Shown: piece after piece, positions 41,022 to 53,532 of the stretch | Position numbering within the stretch: the first letter of the stretch is position 1 | How the letters are laid out: each line of letters opens with the position of its first letter | Source: Cherax quadricarinatus | Lineage: Eukaryota; Arthropoda; Malacostraca; Decapoda; Parastacidae | Direction of reading: 5' to 3' | Assembly: GCF_038502225.1 (NCBI RefSeq) | Contig: NC_091301.1 | Location: 19,432,847-19,496,846 of the forward strand | DNA length: 64,000 nt | The notes under the pieces: generated by a model | Told to the model about the DNA's origin: nothing | The model's input: only the letters and a program-made list of their open reading frames with translations | Databases searched by the model: none | Made by a program: the position numbers and the translations under genes

Positions 41022-42755
41022 TTTAGTAAATGTCTACAGGAGAAGGGGTTACTAGCCCATTGCTCCCGGCATTTTAGTCGCCTCATACGACACGCATGGC
41101 TTAGGAGGAAAGATTCTTTTCCACTTCCCCATGGACAATAGAAGAAATAAAGAGGAACAAGAGCTATTTAGAAAAGAAGGTAATAAAACCAAAAAAATAC
41201 GAAATTTGATGGAAAATTGACGAAATTATGCTCTCGCGAATTTTGATGTGTCGGCGATATTTACTCATTGGCGGTTTTGCCGACTTTGACTCCCATTTTA
41301 GGCCAATTACGTTGTTCCAGTCGACCAAATTCTTAGCTGTTTCACTAGTATTACTTCTACTCTATTGACTGAGCGCAAGAATTCGCCAAGTCAACTGTTT
41401 CAACTACAAAATAAAGTGATCGGAAATTGGTAATTTGGCCAATTTAATGCAAAGTTCAAAATGCTCCAATTTCAAAATAGGGTCCAGAATAAACAATGCA
41501 GGCATTCCTGGCACTAAACTGACACTTCCTCTGTTCATTAGTTATGTTTTCAGGCTTTCCTAATGAATTCCATTTTGATTTTTTATTCACCTAATGAATT
41601 TTTATTCAAACCAAAAAATAGAAGATTTACTGCTATGCAATATTGTAATAATTGCATAAATAATATCACCACATTTGTGAACATATATTAGACCCACCAG
41701 CAGGCGTGTATTAGACGTGTGAGGTCATTTGTTTACTCTTGAACATCGGCAAAAAATTTAACAATTTCGCTACTTTGAGCTCAGTTTCAAGCCATTTTTA
41801 GTACTAAAACCAAGCAAAATCATCTCTATTTCTGTAATATATCTTCCATTCTATCAAATGAGACCAAGAAATTGCAAATACAAATATAAAAACATACGAA
41901 AAGACACTGCAAATTCGCTGTTTTAATCGAAAATTACGGTCTCAGTTTTTTTCTCTCATTATACACTATGTGTTGCAGGATTTGTTTCATGTGGTGCACA
42001 CATACCACATAGATGTACTCTCTCATATCTAGGCCAAAATTTACCGCTCACAGCTTATCAGAGTGAGCTGAGCTCATGACATAGATCTACGGTTTGGACC
42101 CTCAACGTAAAGCCATAGATATATGGCACGGACCCTCAAAGGGTTAATGTGCTTACTAAGGTGTGGGTTTCATGCTAGTGCTGCATACTCCAAGATGGAC
42201 CAGAATGACTCTTTGATGAGTATCCTGAAGTACCACTCTTAGATTTGTCAGGCTAGCAGTGGCTGCAAGGTTATTTGGTGTGAGTCTGGTGATGTGCTAG
42301 GCATTATGTTTTGCTAGAAATGTGTGGATTTCATGATTTAAATGATCCTGTGACCTGTGACCTGCAGCCTGCAACATTCATACTCATTCTGTAGAGTTGA
42401 GGTACTGTTCTTCTTATCTCCAGAGCTTTTAAGCCTGCTTAACCCATTACATTGTGAACACAGTATATTAATTTAGGATCTTGTAATAAGGACAACAGTG
42501 AATTAAACATTTATAGTTTAGGAAACTTTTATTTCTTTACATGAAATAGTATAATGATGCAAATATCCTCACATCTTGTTTTGTTATGAGTGAAAGTAAG
42601 TTGCCACTTTAGTGTTGGTAAAACACTTTGTATTCATGACTGCTACCGAACTACTCTTTTACAGATTTTATTTAAGATTTTTTTTTTCAATCAATTGTCC
42701 ATATCTCGCTGAGGCAGGGTGACCTAAAAAGGAAAATAAAAGTTTTTCTTTTTAA

Positions 42756-44855
42756 CCCTTTCAGGGTCGAGAAGCCCTCTCCTAAACTTGTTCTCAGGGT
42801 CAACAAATTTTCGGAAAAAAAAAAATCTTATGAAAAGATAGAGAATCTTTTCCCAATCATAATGACACCAAAAGTATGAAATTTGGTGTCTCGACGTTTA
42901 CGCATCGGCGATTTTGCCGACTTTGAGCCCTATTTTTGGGTAATTCCAGTGTACTAGTCAACAAAAATCATAACTATTTTGCTAGAACTCCATTTTTTCT
43001 ATTGAATGAGTACAAGAAACCACCCATTTACTAATTTCAACTATCCAATAAAGTGGTCAGAAATTAGCAATTTTGTCAATTTCACACAAATTTCATAAGA
43101 TGCCAATTTCCAAATAGGGTCCAGAATAAACAAGACAGACATTCCTGGCTCTAAAATAACATTTCCTCTGTTCATTAGTCACATCCCCAGGGCCCCTCTT
43201 ACATTTCTTTTGATTTCCACTTTGAATTTTTATTCTCACAAAAAATAGAAGATTTACTGTTATGCAGACTACTGCATTAGTGTAGAAATGGTATAAATAA
43301 TATCAGTGCACTTGTGAAAGAATATTTGACTCACCAGTTGACGTGTATTGGACGCGTGGCACGATTTGTTTACTTTTGAACTTTGGCAAAAATCGAACAT
43401 TTCTGCTAGTTTGAGCTCAATTTCAAGGTACTTTTCATTGTGAAACCAATCAAAATCATCTCAATTTCCATAATATGTCTTCCATTCTATAAAATGAGAC
43501 CAGGAAAACTGGAATACAACCATAAATACCACACGAAAATACAGTGCAAAGTCGCTGTTTTAAACCAAAAACACGGTCAAAGTTTTTTTTTTCTCATTAC
43601 GTACTGTGTGCTGCAGGGATTTTTTTTATACTGTGCACACTGACCACATAGACCCATTCTTTCATATGTAGGCCTACCAGCTTCCTCTCGCTAGATTTGA
43701 AGGCGCTAGAATTTAGGCATACTAGTACGTCAACCCTGGTGCGTAAGCCATACTAGTACAGTGGACCCTCGACCAATGATGGCATCGTCTAACGTTAAAT
43801 CCGACTAGCGATACATTTTAATGCAAAAATTTTGCCTTGACTAGCGCTAAAAAACTCGACCAATGCGATTCGTTCCGTTCGAGACGCGTCCACTTGTGGC
43901 CAGTGTTTACAAGCCAGCCAGCCACCGCAGTCCCATCCAAACATGCAATCGGAACATTTCATATTATCACAGCGTTTTTAGTGATTGCACCTGCAAAATA
44001 AGTCACCATGGGCCCCAAGAAAGCTTCTAGTGCCAACCCTGCAGCAAAAAGGGTGAGAATTACTATGGATATGAAGAAAGAGATCATTGCTAAGGGGTTG
44101 GAGGTTAGTGGGGAGGATGTGGAAGAGTTAGTGGAGGACGAGAATGATGAACTAACCACTGATGAGCTGCAAGATCATCTTCAACAGCAAGAGGCCAGAC
44201 CTGAGGAAACTGCTCCAGAGGAGGGGATAGAGAAATTGAGGAAGTTGCCTACTTCAAAGATTAAGGAAATGTGTGTGTAATGTGGCTTAAAGTGCAAACC
44301 TTTTTTGATGAAAATCACCCTGACACAGCTACTGCAAGCCGTGTTGGCAATCTGTACACTGACGATGTTATGGCCCATTTTAGGAAAGTCTTAAAGGAAC
44401 AGGAGGTACAGAGATCTATAGACAGATATGTTGTGCAACAGAGGTCCAGTGACTCTCAAGCTGGTCCTAGTGGCATTAAAAGAAGAAGGGAAGTAACCCT
44501 GGAAAAGGACTTGACACCTTAAGTCCTAATGGAAGGGGATTCCCCTTCTAAACACTAACACCATTCACACTCTCCCCTCCTCCCATCCCATCAATCATCA
44601 CCAGATCTTCAATAAAGGTAAGTGTCATGTAATTGTACTGTTTTCTTCAGTTTGTGTGTATTAAAATTAATATTTCATGTGGTAACATTTTTTTTTCAAT
44701 ACTTTGGGGTGTCAGAAATGGATTAATTTGATTTCCATTATTTCTTATGGGGAAAATTAACTCGACTAACGATAATTTCGACTAACGATGAGCTCTCAGG
44801 AACGGATTAATATCGTTGGTCGAGGGTCCACTGTACGTCGGAAACCCTGAAAGGG
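42756..44855 (+). mobile_element. piggyBac-like PB-1 element carrying Tigger T4
   Basis: TTAA at 42752-42755 and 44856-44859; ends CCCTTTCAGGGTCGAG and ACCCTGAAAGGG. The body is closely similar to PB-1b up to about 43740, where T4 inserted. Confidence 0.75.
43759..44833 (+). mobile_element. Internally deleted Tigger-type element T4
   Basis: The ends CAGTGGACCCTCGACCAATG and GTTGGTCGAGGGTCCACTG are inverted copies with TA flanks (43757-43758, 44834-44835). From the ATG at 44008 the frame reads MGPKKASSANPAAKRVRITM, then jumps to LEVSGEDVEELVEDENDELT: DNA-binding and catalytic regions are deleted. A +1 shift at about 44280 precedes VQTFFDENHPDTA and the C-terminal SSDSQAGPSGIKRRREVTLE. It is non-autonomous. 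Confidence 0.85.
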
Positions 44856-45108
44856 TTAAATTTAGTAATTTGTACAGGAGAAGAGGTTACTGACCCCTTG
44901 TTCCCAGTATTTTAGTCGCCTCTTATGACATGCCTAGCTTATGGAGGAAGAATTCTTTTCCACTTACCCATGGAGAGGAATTGTTTTATAAGAAGAAAAT
45001 TCAAATGTTTAGAAAGTATTTCAGAATTTTAGAGATATAAAAAAAGAGATGCAGTTTGTCTATGTAAGATTAATGCTTTGTATTATTATTCCTCACTGTC
45101 TGTTGCAG

Positions 45109-45284
45109 AAAGTGGAACCATTAGATGTTAGTCAGCTGCACTGCAAATGTTGTGACTTAAGCTTTACTTCAGAGCAACATGCACAACAACACTTCATGGG
45201 ACGCAATCATCAGCGTGTATTACATGGACTCAAGCCTCTGAAGGCAGGCTACTATAATAAAGAGACAGGAAAATGGCAGAGAAC
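45109..45284 (+). CDS. Host zinc-finger gene, exon D: finger 2
   Basis: This is a 176-nt exon between CTGTTGCAG and GTAAGT; it enters in phase 0 and leaves in phase 2. It encodes KVEPLDVSQLHCKCCDLSFT and SEQHAQQHFMGRNHQRVL, a complete matrin-type finger (CxxC, 12 residues, H-X5-H), then GLKPLKAGYYNKETGKWQRT. The sequence after the finger is unlike simple linker and may be a conserved family motif. Confidence 0.9.
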
Positions 45285-45479
45285 GTAAGTTTCTTCTTGT
45301 TTATATTATGTTCTGTTCCTAATGATTTACAAACGTACAAAAATTACTGCAGATCTAGTTTTATTTCAGAGAAATTAAATGTGATAAAATTACTGTGATT
45401 GGCAGATAAAGAAGATATATAAAAACTCTGTAACTTGAGTGGAAATGCCATATACCTCACCAAAAATTAGAGAGAAAAA

Positions 45480-45640
45480 AAGTAATAGAATTTTAGAAGA
45501 TACAAGTGATTGTGTGTGAGTGAGGTGAAAGTGTTGAATGATGAAAGTATTTTCTTTTTTGGGGATTTTCTTTCTTTCTGGGTCACCCTGCCTCGGTGGG
45601 AGATGGCCAACTTGTTGAAAAAAAAAAAAAAAAAAGGTTA
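45480..45640 (+). mobile_element. RTE 3'-tail fragment (R5 subfamily)
   Basis: Matches the last about 140 bp of R5: GTGTTGAATGATGAAAGTAT, TCTGGGTCACCCTGCCTCGG and a long A run (about 45619-45637). It is a heavily 5'-truncated insertion. The next about 175 bp (45641-45815) show nothing I recognise. Confidence 0.75.
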
Positions 45641-45815
45641 GTCAGGCAATCTTCAGGTGCTGAACTACCAACCAGGTTACTAGTTTTTCTATCTCTGACT
45701 ACATTCTTTTACAGTCTGTCCATCCTTATCCCAGTTCTTCCTGCAATGAAAGTGTGCTTGCTTCTAGTGCACATTGAGATTTCAGGTACCAGATTAAAGT
45801 GGTTTTTTACCACTT

Positions 45816-46290
45816 TATTTTTTTTTCTCAACAAGTCAGCCGTCTCCCACCGAGGCAGGGTGACCCAAAAAGAAAGAAAATCTCTAAAAAGAAAATACTT
45901 TCATCATCATTCAACACTTTCACTTCATTCACACATAATCACTGTCTTTGCAGAGGCCCCCAGATACAACAGTTTAGAAGGAAATATAAAGATATATAAC
46001 ATACCCCTCCAAACTGCCAATATCCCAAACCCCTCCTTTAAAGTGCAGGCATTGTACTTCCCATTTCTAGTACTCAAGTCCAGCTATATAAAAATAGCCA
46101 GTTTCCTTGAATCCCTTCACTAAATATTACCCTGCTCACACTCCAACAGCTTGTTGGGTCCCAAAAAACATTCGTGTCCATTCACTCCTATCTAACATGC
46201 TCACACGTGCTTGCTGGAAGTCCAAGCTCCTCGCCCACAAAACCTTCTTTACCCCATCCCTCCACCTTTTTTGAGGACGACCCCTATATA
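45816..46290 (-). pseudogene. RTE 3' end fragment (R5 subfamily), antisense
   Basis: It starts with the T-rich tail (CAACAAGTCAGCCGTCTCCC) and continues through the 3' UTR into the C-terminal coding end (about 46140-46290: GLDFQQARVSMLDRSEW-like, antisense). It is truncated at about 46290. Confidence 0.7.
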
Positions 46291-46960
46291 TGTCCTAAAT
46301 ACTGGGACTTTGACCCATGTAGTCCCTCAAACTCATACTCTTTCATGTATTGATCTCTGTTTTCCTAATGTCTGTGGTGCCAGGCTTTCATTTAATAGTG
46401 GTAAGTGATCTCAGTGAAAGCAACCACTTCATTATGATTCTTACCGTTCATTCTTACTCCTTCCCTGTCCTAGCAGTTTGAATGTGCAAATTGGAATCTG
46501 TGTGTGTGTTACATATCTTTTGCTTCTTCCATCATGGGTGCTTCCTCCAGGGATGGGTTATTTTATTATTTGTTTTGTCTTTTTTTCACCTGCTGAAATC
46601 ACTTTCTCACAAACCTCACATAGGCAGTTTAATGGCTGTGTACCTTGGTGGTCACTAGATTGTACTAGGGCTATCTGGCTCAAGTGTGTTGTGTGGGACT
46701 AGTATTGGTATAATTGTTTTACTACTTATTATTTAGATTTCAAACAAGCAATAGCTCATACACAATGTGTCATTCAAGTAGCCAGGAATGCTTATTGGCA
46801 CTCTTTATGCTCATTTTAAATGCCACCATGCCCATCTATGAGGACTCAAAATATACTTCCCAGAAAAAATCTAATTATTTGAGGATAGTCTATCCTCCTC
46901 TCTACCCTGGTCTTATGGGTGAGGGCATCTTTTGACTGGTAATATACGGTAATTCAGTGA
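46291..46960 (+). pseudogene. Relic of another LINE (I/Jockey-group), endonuclease and linker
   Basis: Readable blocks are THVVPQTHTLSCIDLCFPN, a degenerate SESNHFIMILTV and CVPWWSLDCTRAIWLKC, then ARNAYWHSL-like text. The WWSxDC-AI block is typical of the linker after the endonuclease in I-group elements. Stops and shifts occur throughout. Confidence 0.45.
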
Positions 46961-47034
46961 AGTCATTGTTGGTAGAATTTCATGGCATCAAGTATCTATA
47001 TACCGCTTGTCAGCAGTATGCTTTTATTTAGTGT

Positions 47035-50000
47035 ATCTAAAGAGAAGAAGAAAATTGTCAAAGTGGGAAGTCTGAATGTGCGTGGATGTTGTGCAAATGA
47101 TAAGAAAGAGATGATTGTGGATGTTATGAATGAGAAGAAGCTGGATGTCCTGGCTTTAAGTGAAACAAAGCTGAAGGGGGTGGGAGAGTTTCAATGGAGA
47201 GGAATAAATGGGATTAGGTCAGGGGTTTCAAATAGAGTTAGAGCTAAAGAAGGAGTAGCAATAATGTTGAAGGATAAGCTTTGGCAGGAAAAGAGGGACT
47301 ATAAATGTATTAATTCAAGGATTATGTGGAGTAAAATAAAGATTGGATGTGAAAAGTGGGTTATAATAAGTGTGTATGCACCTGGAGAAGAGAGAAGTGT
47401 AGAGGAGAGAGAGAGATTTTGGGAAATGTTGAGTGAATGCGTGGGGAGTTTTGAATCAAGTGTGAGAGTAATGGTGGTTGGGGATTTCAATGCTAAAGTG
47501 GATAAAAATGTTATGGAGGGAGTAGTAGGTAAATTTGGGGTGCCAGGGGTAAATGTAAATGGGGAGCCTTTAATTGAGCTATGTGTAGAAAGAGATTTGG
47601 TAATAAGTAATACATATTTTATGAAAAAGAGGATAAATAAATATACAAGGTATGATGTAGCACGTAATGAAAGTAGTTTATTAGATTATGTATTGGTGGA
47701 TAAAAGGTTGATGGGTAGGCTCCAGGATGTACATGTTTATAGAGGGGCAACTGATATATCGGATCATTATTTAGTTGTAGCTACAGTTAGAGTAAGAGGT
47801 AGATGGGAAAAGAGGAAGGTGGCAACAACAAGTAAGAGGGAGGTGAAAGTGTATAAACTAAGGGAGGAGGAAGTTCGGGCGAGATATAAGCGACTATTGG
47901 CAGAAAGGTGGGCTAGTGCAAAGATGAGTAGTGGGGGGGTTGAAGAGGGTTGGAATAGTTTTAAAAATGCAGTATTAGAATGTGGGGCAGAAGTTTGTGG
48001 TTATTAGGAGGGTGGGGGCAGGAGGAAAGAGGAGTGGTTGGTGGAATGATGAAGTAAAGGGTGTGATAAAAGAGAAAAAGGTAGCTTACGAGAGGTTTTT
48101 ACAAAGCAGAAGTGTTATAAGAAGAGCAGAGTATATGGAGAGTAAAAGAAAGGTGAAGAGAGTGGTGAGAGAGTGCAAAAGGAGAGCAGATGAAAGAGTG
48201 GGAGAAGCACTGTCAAGAAATTTTAATGAAAATAAGAAAAAATTTTGGAGTGAGTTAAACAAGTTAAGAAAGCCTAGGGAAAGTATGGATTTGTCAGTTA
48301 AAAACAGAGTAGGGGAGTTACTAGATGGGGAGATAGAGGTATTAGGTAGATGGCGAGAATATTTTGAGGAACTTTTAAATGTTAAGGAAGAAAGAGAGGC
48401 AGTAATTTCATGCACTGGTCAGGGAGATATACCATCTTTTAGGAGTGAAGAAGAGCAGAATGTAAGTGTGGGGGAGGTACGTGAGGCATTATGTGGAATG
48501 AAAGGGGGTAAAGTAGCTGGAACTGATGGGATCATGACAGAAATGTTAAAAGCAGGGGGGGATATAGTGTTGGAGTGGTTGGTACTTTTGTTTAATAAAT
48601 GTATGAAAGAGGGGAAGGTACCTAGGGATTGGCAGAGAGCATGTATAGTCCCTTTATATAAAGAGAAAGGGGACAAAAGAGACTGTAAAAATTATAGAGG
48701 AATAAGTTTACCGAGTATACCAGGAAAAGTGTACGGTAGAGTTATAATTGAAAGAATTAGAGGTAAGACAGAATGTAGGATTGCGGATGAGCAAGGAGGT
48801 TTCAGAGTGGGTAGGGGATGTGTAGATCAAGTGTTTACATTGAAGCATATATGTGAACAGTATTTAGATAAAGGTAGGGAAGTTTTTATTGCATTTATGG
48901 ATTTAGAAAAGGCATATGATAGAGTGGATAGAGGAGCAATGTGGCAGATGTTGCAAGTGTATGGAATAGGTGGTAAGTTATTAAATGGTGTAAAGAGTTT
49001 TTATGAGGATAGTGAGGCTCAGGTTAGGGTGTGTAGAAGAGAGGGAGACTACTTCCCAGTAAAAGTAGGTCTTAGACAGGGATGTGTAATGTCACCATGG
49101 TTGTTTAATATATTTATAGATGGGGTTGTAAAGGAAGTAAATGCTAGGGTGTTCAGGAGAGGGGTGGGATTAAATTTTGGGGAATCAAATTCAAAATGGG
49201 AATTGACACAGTTACTTTTTGCTGATGATACTGTGCTTATGGGAGATTCTAAAGAAAAATTGCAAAGGTTAGTGGATGAGTTTGGGAATGTGTGTAAAGG
49301 TAGAAAGTTGAAAGTGAACATAGAAAAGAGTAAGGTGATGAGGGTATCAAATGATTTAGATAAAGAAAAATTGGATATCAAATTGGGGAGGAGGAGTATG
49401 GAAGAAGTGAATGTTTTCAGATACTTGGGAGTTGACGTGTCGGCAGATGGATTTATGAAGGATGAGGTTAATCATAGAATTGATGAGGGAAAAAAGGTGA
49501 GTGGTGCGTTGAGGTATATGTGGAGTCAAAAAACATTATCTATGGAGGCAAAGAAGGGAATGTATGAAAGTATAGTAGTACCAAGACTCTTATATGGGTG
49601 TGAAGCTTGGGTGGTAAATGCAGCAGCGAGGAGACGGTTGGAGGCAGTGGAGATGTCCTGTTTAAGGGCAATGTGTGGTGTAAATATTATGCAGAAAATT
49701 CGGAGTGTGGAAATTAGGAAAAGGTGTGGAGTTAATAAAAGTATTAGTCAGAGAGCAGAAGACGGATTGTTGAGGTGGTTTGGTCATTTAGAGAGAATGG
49801 ATCAAAGTAGAATGACATGGAAAGCATATAAATCTATAGGGGAAGGAAGGCGGGGTAGGGGTCGTCCTCGAAAGGGTTGGAGAGAGGGGGTAAAGGAGGT
49901 TTTGTGGGCAAAGGGCTTGGACTTCCAGCAAGCGTGCATGAGCGTGTTAGATAGGAGTGAATGGAGACGAATGGTACTTGGGACCTGACGATCTGTTGGA

Positions 50001-50338
50001 GTGTGAGCAGGGTAATATTTAGTGAAGGGATTCAGGGAAACCGGTTATTTTCATATAGTCGGACTTGAGTCCTGGAAATGGGAAGTACAATGCCTGCACT
50101 TTGAAGGAGGGGTTTGGGATATTGGCAGTTTGGAGGGATATGTTGTGTATCTTTATATGTGTATGCTTCTAAACTGTTGTATTCTGAGCACCTCTGCAAA
50201 AACAATGATAATGTGTGGGTGTGATGAAAGTGTTGAATGATGATGAAAGTATTTTCTTTTTGGGGATTTTCTTTCTTTTTTGGGTCACCCTGCCTTGGTG
50301 GGAGACGGCCGACTTGTTGGGGAAAAAAAAAAAAAAAA
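47035..50338 (+). mobile_element. RTE-type LINE R5 (diverged subfamily), nearly complete
   Basis: It runs from just before the endonuclease (VKVGSLNVRGCC at about 47060) to a tail of A residues at 50322-50338. The leader seen in R3 is absent, so it is slightly 5' truncated. The tail reads TTTTGGGTCACCCTGCCTTG, the R5-subfamily version. No target duplication was recognised. Confidence 0.8.
47040..49988 (+). pseudogene. RTE endonuclease-RT of R5 with a single frameshift
   Basis: Frame 1 (to 48007) has LNVRGCCANDKKEMIVDVMN, LALSETKLKGVGEFQW, VVGDFNAKVDKN and ATDISDHYLVVAT. Frame 2 (from about 48005) has the RT: KVAGTDGIMTEMLKAGGDIV, FMDLEKAYDRVDRGAM, VGLRQGCVMSPWLF and LLFADDTVLMGDS. It ends with FGHLERMDQSRM and DRSEWRRMVLGT. 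One extra T at about 48004 (TATTAGG where R3 has TACAGG) is the only lesion I see. Many substitutions from R3 look synonymous or conservative, consistent with long separate evolution as an active lineage. Confidence 0.85.
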
Positions 50339-50519
50339 AAGGAGAGAACATTAAAAAGTTAATCTTATAAATCTAAGTTTGATGGTTGTACAAAATCAAA
50401 CTAGCAAAATCAGCCAGACATTTCAGGTTTCCTGGGTTTTGATAATGTTTAAGTTCTAAATCAGGTAAAATTGGTTTGAGGAACCATGACAAACATTGAT
50501 TCAGTGTCCACACTCTTAA

Positions 50520-52455
50520 CCCTTTGACTGTCGCAAGCACATTTCTGAAACTGTCATTCTATGTTGCAAAATTTCTTGAAAAAAAAAAAATTATTTTTTC
50601 CTATGAAATGATAGAGAATCTTTTCTCGATGGTAATGACACTAAAAGTACAAAATTTTATCGAAAACTTATGGAATTACACTCCCGTGAAGTTAGCGATA
50701 TATATTCATCGGCTATTTTGCCGACTTTGAGCCCTGTTTTCGGCTAATTCCATTGTTTCAATCGACCAAACTCATAGTTATTTCTTTAGAACTCCATTTT
50801 TTCTATCAATTGAGTACAAGAAACTGCCCATTTACCAATTTCAACTACCCAATAAAGTGGTCAGAAATTGGCAATTTGGCCAATTTCACACAAATTAAAA
50901 AAGATGCTAATTTCAAAATAGGGTCCAGAATAAACAATACAGACATTCTTGGCACTAAAATAACATATCCCCTGTTCATTAGTCACGTCTTCAGGCCCGT
51001 CTTATATACTCTTGCTTTCTATTTTGATTTTTTATTCACACAAATAATAGAAGATTTACTGTTATGCAGACTACCGCATTATTGTAAAAAATGGTATAAA
51101 TAATATCAGTGCACTAGTGAAAAAATATTAGACTCCCCAGTTGACGTGTATTGGACGTGTGGTGTGATTTGCTTACTCTTGAACATTGGTAAAAATCGAA
51201 CATTTCCGCTACTATGAGCTAAATTTCGAGGTCCTTTTCATTCTGTCGAATGAGACCAAGAAAACGAGAATACAACCATAAATACTATACGAAAATACAC
51301 CTCAAAGTCGGCGTTTTAATCCAAAAATACGGTCAGTTTTTTTTTTCTCGTTATGCACTGCATGCTGCAGGATTTTTTTATACAGTGCACACTGACCACA
51401 CAGACCCATTCTCTCACATGTGAGCCTACCAGCTTTCTCCTGCTTGATTTGAAGCCGCTAGAATTATTGAGTATACAGTGGACCCCCGGTATTCGATGGC
51501 ATCGGTATTCGATGCATTATATCACAAAAAAATTTCCTCGGTATTCGATTGAAAACCCGGTATTCGATACGATTCGTACGAGACCTGTCCACATGTGGCC
51601 TGAACTGCCCCTTGTGTGCCAGTGTTTACAAGCCAGCCAGTGTGTGCTCATCTAAGGACCATATTATCCATATTATCACTGTGTTTGGTGCTTGCTTCTG
51701 CAAAATAAGTCACCATGGGCCCCAAGAAAGCTTCTAGTGCCAACCCTGTGGTAAAAAGGGTGAGAATTAGTATGGAAATTAAGAAAGATTTTGAAGGGTT
51801 TGGGGCTAACCCTGAGAAGCCACTTGTGGAATACATTGTGCCTACTTCAAAAATTAAGGAAATGTGTGCACAGTGGGTTGAAGTGCAAACCTTTATGGAT
51901 GAAAATCATCCTAACACAGCTATTACAATGACAATGTTGTGGCCCATTTTAGACAAATCGTAAAGGAACGGGAGGTACAGAGCTCTATGGACAGATTTGT
52001 TGTGCGACAGAGGTCCAATGACTCTCAAGCTGGTCCTAGTGGCATTAAAAGAAGAAGGGAAGTAACCCTGGAAAAGGACTTGCTACCTCAAGTCCTAATG
52101 GAAGGGGATTCCCCTTCTAAACACTAACACCTCTCCCGTCCTTTCATCCCATCAATCATCACCAGATCTTCATTAAAGGTAAGTGTCAATTATTTTATTG
52201 TTATTGTAATTATTCTATTGCATTAAACTTAATATTTCATGTAGTAAAATTTTTTTTTTCATACTTTTGGGTGTCTTGCACGGATTAATTTGATTTTCAT
52301 TATTTCTTATGAGGAAAATTGATTCGGTTTTTGATATTATCGGTATTCGATGAGCTCTCAGGAACGGATTAATATCGAATACCAGGGGTCCACTGTATGT
52401 ACGTCCGAAACACTGGCTCGTAAGACATACATATACAACTGAAACAGTCAAAGGG
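50520..52455 (+). mobile_element. piggyBac-like PB-1 element carrying Tigger T5
   Basis: TTAA at 50516-50519 and 52456-52459; ends CCCTTTGACTGTCGC and GAAACAGTCAAAGGG. The body matches PB-1b up to 51475, then T5, then the last about 60 bp. Confidence 0.75.
51476..52395 (+). mobile_element. Internally deleted Tigger-type element T5
   Basis: The ends CAGTGGACCCCCGGTATTCG and CGAATACCAGGGGTCCACTG are inverted copies; TA flanks (51474-51475, 52396-52397). The frame from 51715 reads MGPKKASSANPVVKRVRISM and then a drastically shortened middle (KDFEGFGANPEKPLVEYIVP). The C-terminal SSMDRFVVRQRSNDSQAGPS follows in another frame. It has no catalytic domain. Confidence 0.85.
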
Positions 52456-52498
52456 TTAATGAGTTGTCCTATCTTGGTTAATAAGCATGTTAGTGATA

Positions 52499-52700
52499 CA
52501 GTAGATCATCTGGTGATTGATTATTTGGCACTCAACATTATGTGGTAGTGTTTGATTTGGCAATTAAACAAATAATATTAAAAGGAATGTTCAAAAAGGG
52601 ACCATAAAAAAAAAAGTGTGATTATTTGGCGTTATTGAGAATCCATTTACACCCTTCCCTACCCCTCTCCTAAAGGCATTAGTTAATCAGTGATCTACTG
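52499..52700 (+). mobile_element. 202-bp TA-MITE
   Basis: CAGTAGATCATCTGGTGATT at the left and TAATCAGTGATCTACTG at the right are imperfect inverted copies; TA flanks (52497-52498, 52701-52702). The next element starts two bases later. Confidence 0.6.
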
Positions 52701-52780
52701 TATACGGGCTCTCCTCACTTAACGATGGAGTTCCGTTCCTAATACCGTGCCGATAAACGAATTTGTCGCCAAAAGAGGAG

Positions 52781-53214
52781 TATTACAACCCAGGAGTCCA
52801 AATGGCCTGTTATCCTGGGTGTAAAGAGAGCAAAATAAACACAGCAGAAAAGTTTTGACTTATATTATCCTTCACCAATTTAGAACAGCAATATGTACAC
52901 TATGTACACTATGTACAGTAATAGGTATTAGTGCACTCCATGGTAAGCAAGGCAGAATAGAAGCCAAAAGAGAGCAGACCGTGCTTCAACCAGCTCTAGA
53001 ATGGGAATGTCAAGGGCAGACAGGAGAGTGGTACCCACATAACCTCTGAGATTGCCAAAACCATCTTCTTATTGGCTGGAACCTGGTCACTAGTTGAACG
53101 ACGGGGCCCCATCGTCAACTCTTAGTTACCTGGTTCGCTGGTTGGGGGAGATAGCCTGTAAATGAGGGTGTGTACATGCGCCGAATAAAGGTTACGTACT
53201 CTTTGCATGCCACA
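52781..53214 (-). repeat. Gypsy 3' LTR (434 bp)
   Basis: On the - strand it begins TGTGGCATGCAAAGAGTACG and ends GGGTTGTAATA. It matches the other LTR closely except for about 315 bp missing after AGGGCAGACAGGAGAG. Confidence 0.9.
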
Positions 53215-53532
53215 TCCCCACCCCGAGAAGGCTCAGGATTAGGCTGCCACCTCCCAATTTAACCGTGCTGCCATGGCACAAAATAATGGGACCACCTTTC
53301 CTCTCCACCATCCAACTCTTAGATAGAGCTCAGCTTTTCTCGTGACAAAAAGCCAAACCCTAAACTCAGAGTGAGATAGCAGTCAGTCGGGCTAGCATAG
53401 GTCCAAGATACAGGCGGACGGTAGCCCACATCCCCTCACTAAAAAAAAAACCCACACCAGGGGATAAAAAAAAAGAGCTTGAAAGGGGTTACCACAAGTA
53501 ACCTAACATCCTAACCTAAGTAAATAATATAG

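Larger units (their letters stand above)
37611..41175 (-). mobile_element. Full-length RTE-type LINE (R4), near-twin of R3, carrying a MITE
   Basis: GAAGGTA flanks it (37604-37610, 41176-41182), a short target duplication supported by the uninterrupted PB-1 relatives. It spans 3' tail to leader like R3 and is very similar throughout. It carries a 203-bp MITE at 38749-38951. Confidence 0.85.
37496..42143 (+). mobile_element. piggyBac-like PB-1 element carrying RTE copy R4
   Basis: TTAA at 37492-37495 and 42144-42147; the ends CCCTTTCAGGGTCC and GGACCCTCAAAGGG are near-perfect inverted copies. PB-1 text is seen at 37496-37603 and 41183-42143, with R4 between. The body includes the shared phrase GAAATTTGATGGAAAATTGA (about 41200). 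Confidence 0.75.
36940..42290 (-). pseudogene. CR1/L2-type LINE ORF2 C-terminus relic, split by a TTAA element
   Basis: Antisense pieces at 36940-37491 and 42148-42290 read as a LINE tail with stops: PHLSKH-like, KKLEKVHR, LIPELWGMSYEERI, EDRRTRG, IDRVDRDRLFE and SWKLKTQMNHR. The two parts meet cleanly if the PB-1c element (with its TTAA) is removed. This is a different copy from the CR1 element in intron 2. Confidence 0.6.
42678..44985 (-). mobile_element. RTE-derived short element D3, interrupted by PB-1d
   Basis: The tail text at 42678-42755 (CGCTGAGGCAGGGTGACC) and leader text at 44860-44985 (TTTAGTAATTTGTACAGGAG, GGTTACTGACCCC) join at the same point as in D1, D2 and D4 if the TTAA element is removed. 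The TTAA target used by PB-1d is the TTTTTAA at the fusion junction itself. Confidence 0.7.
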
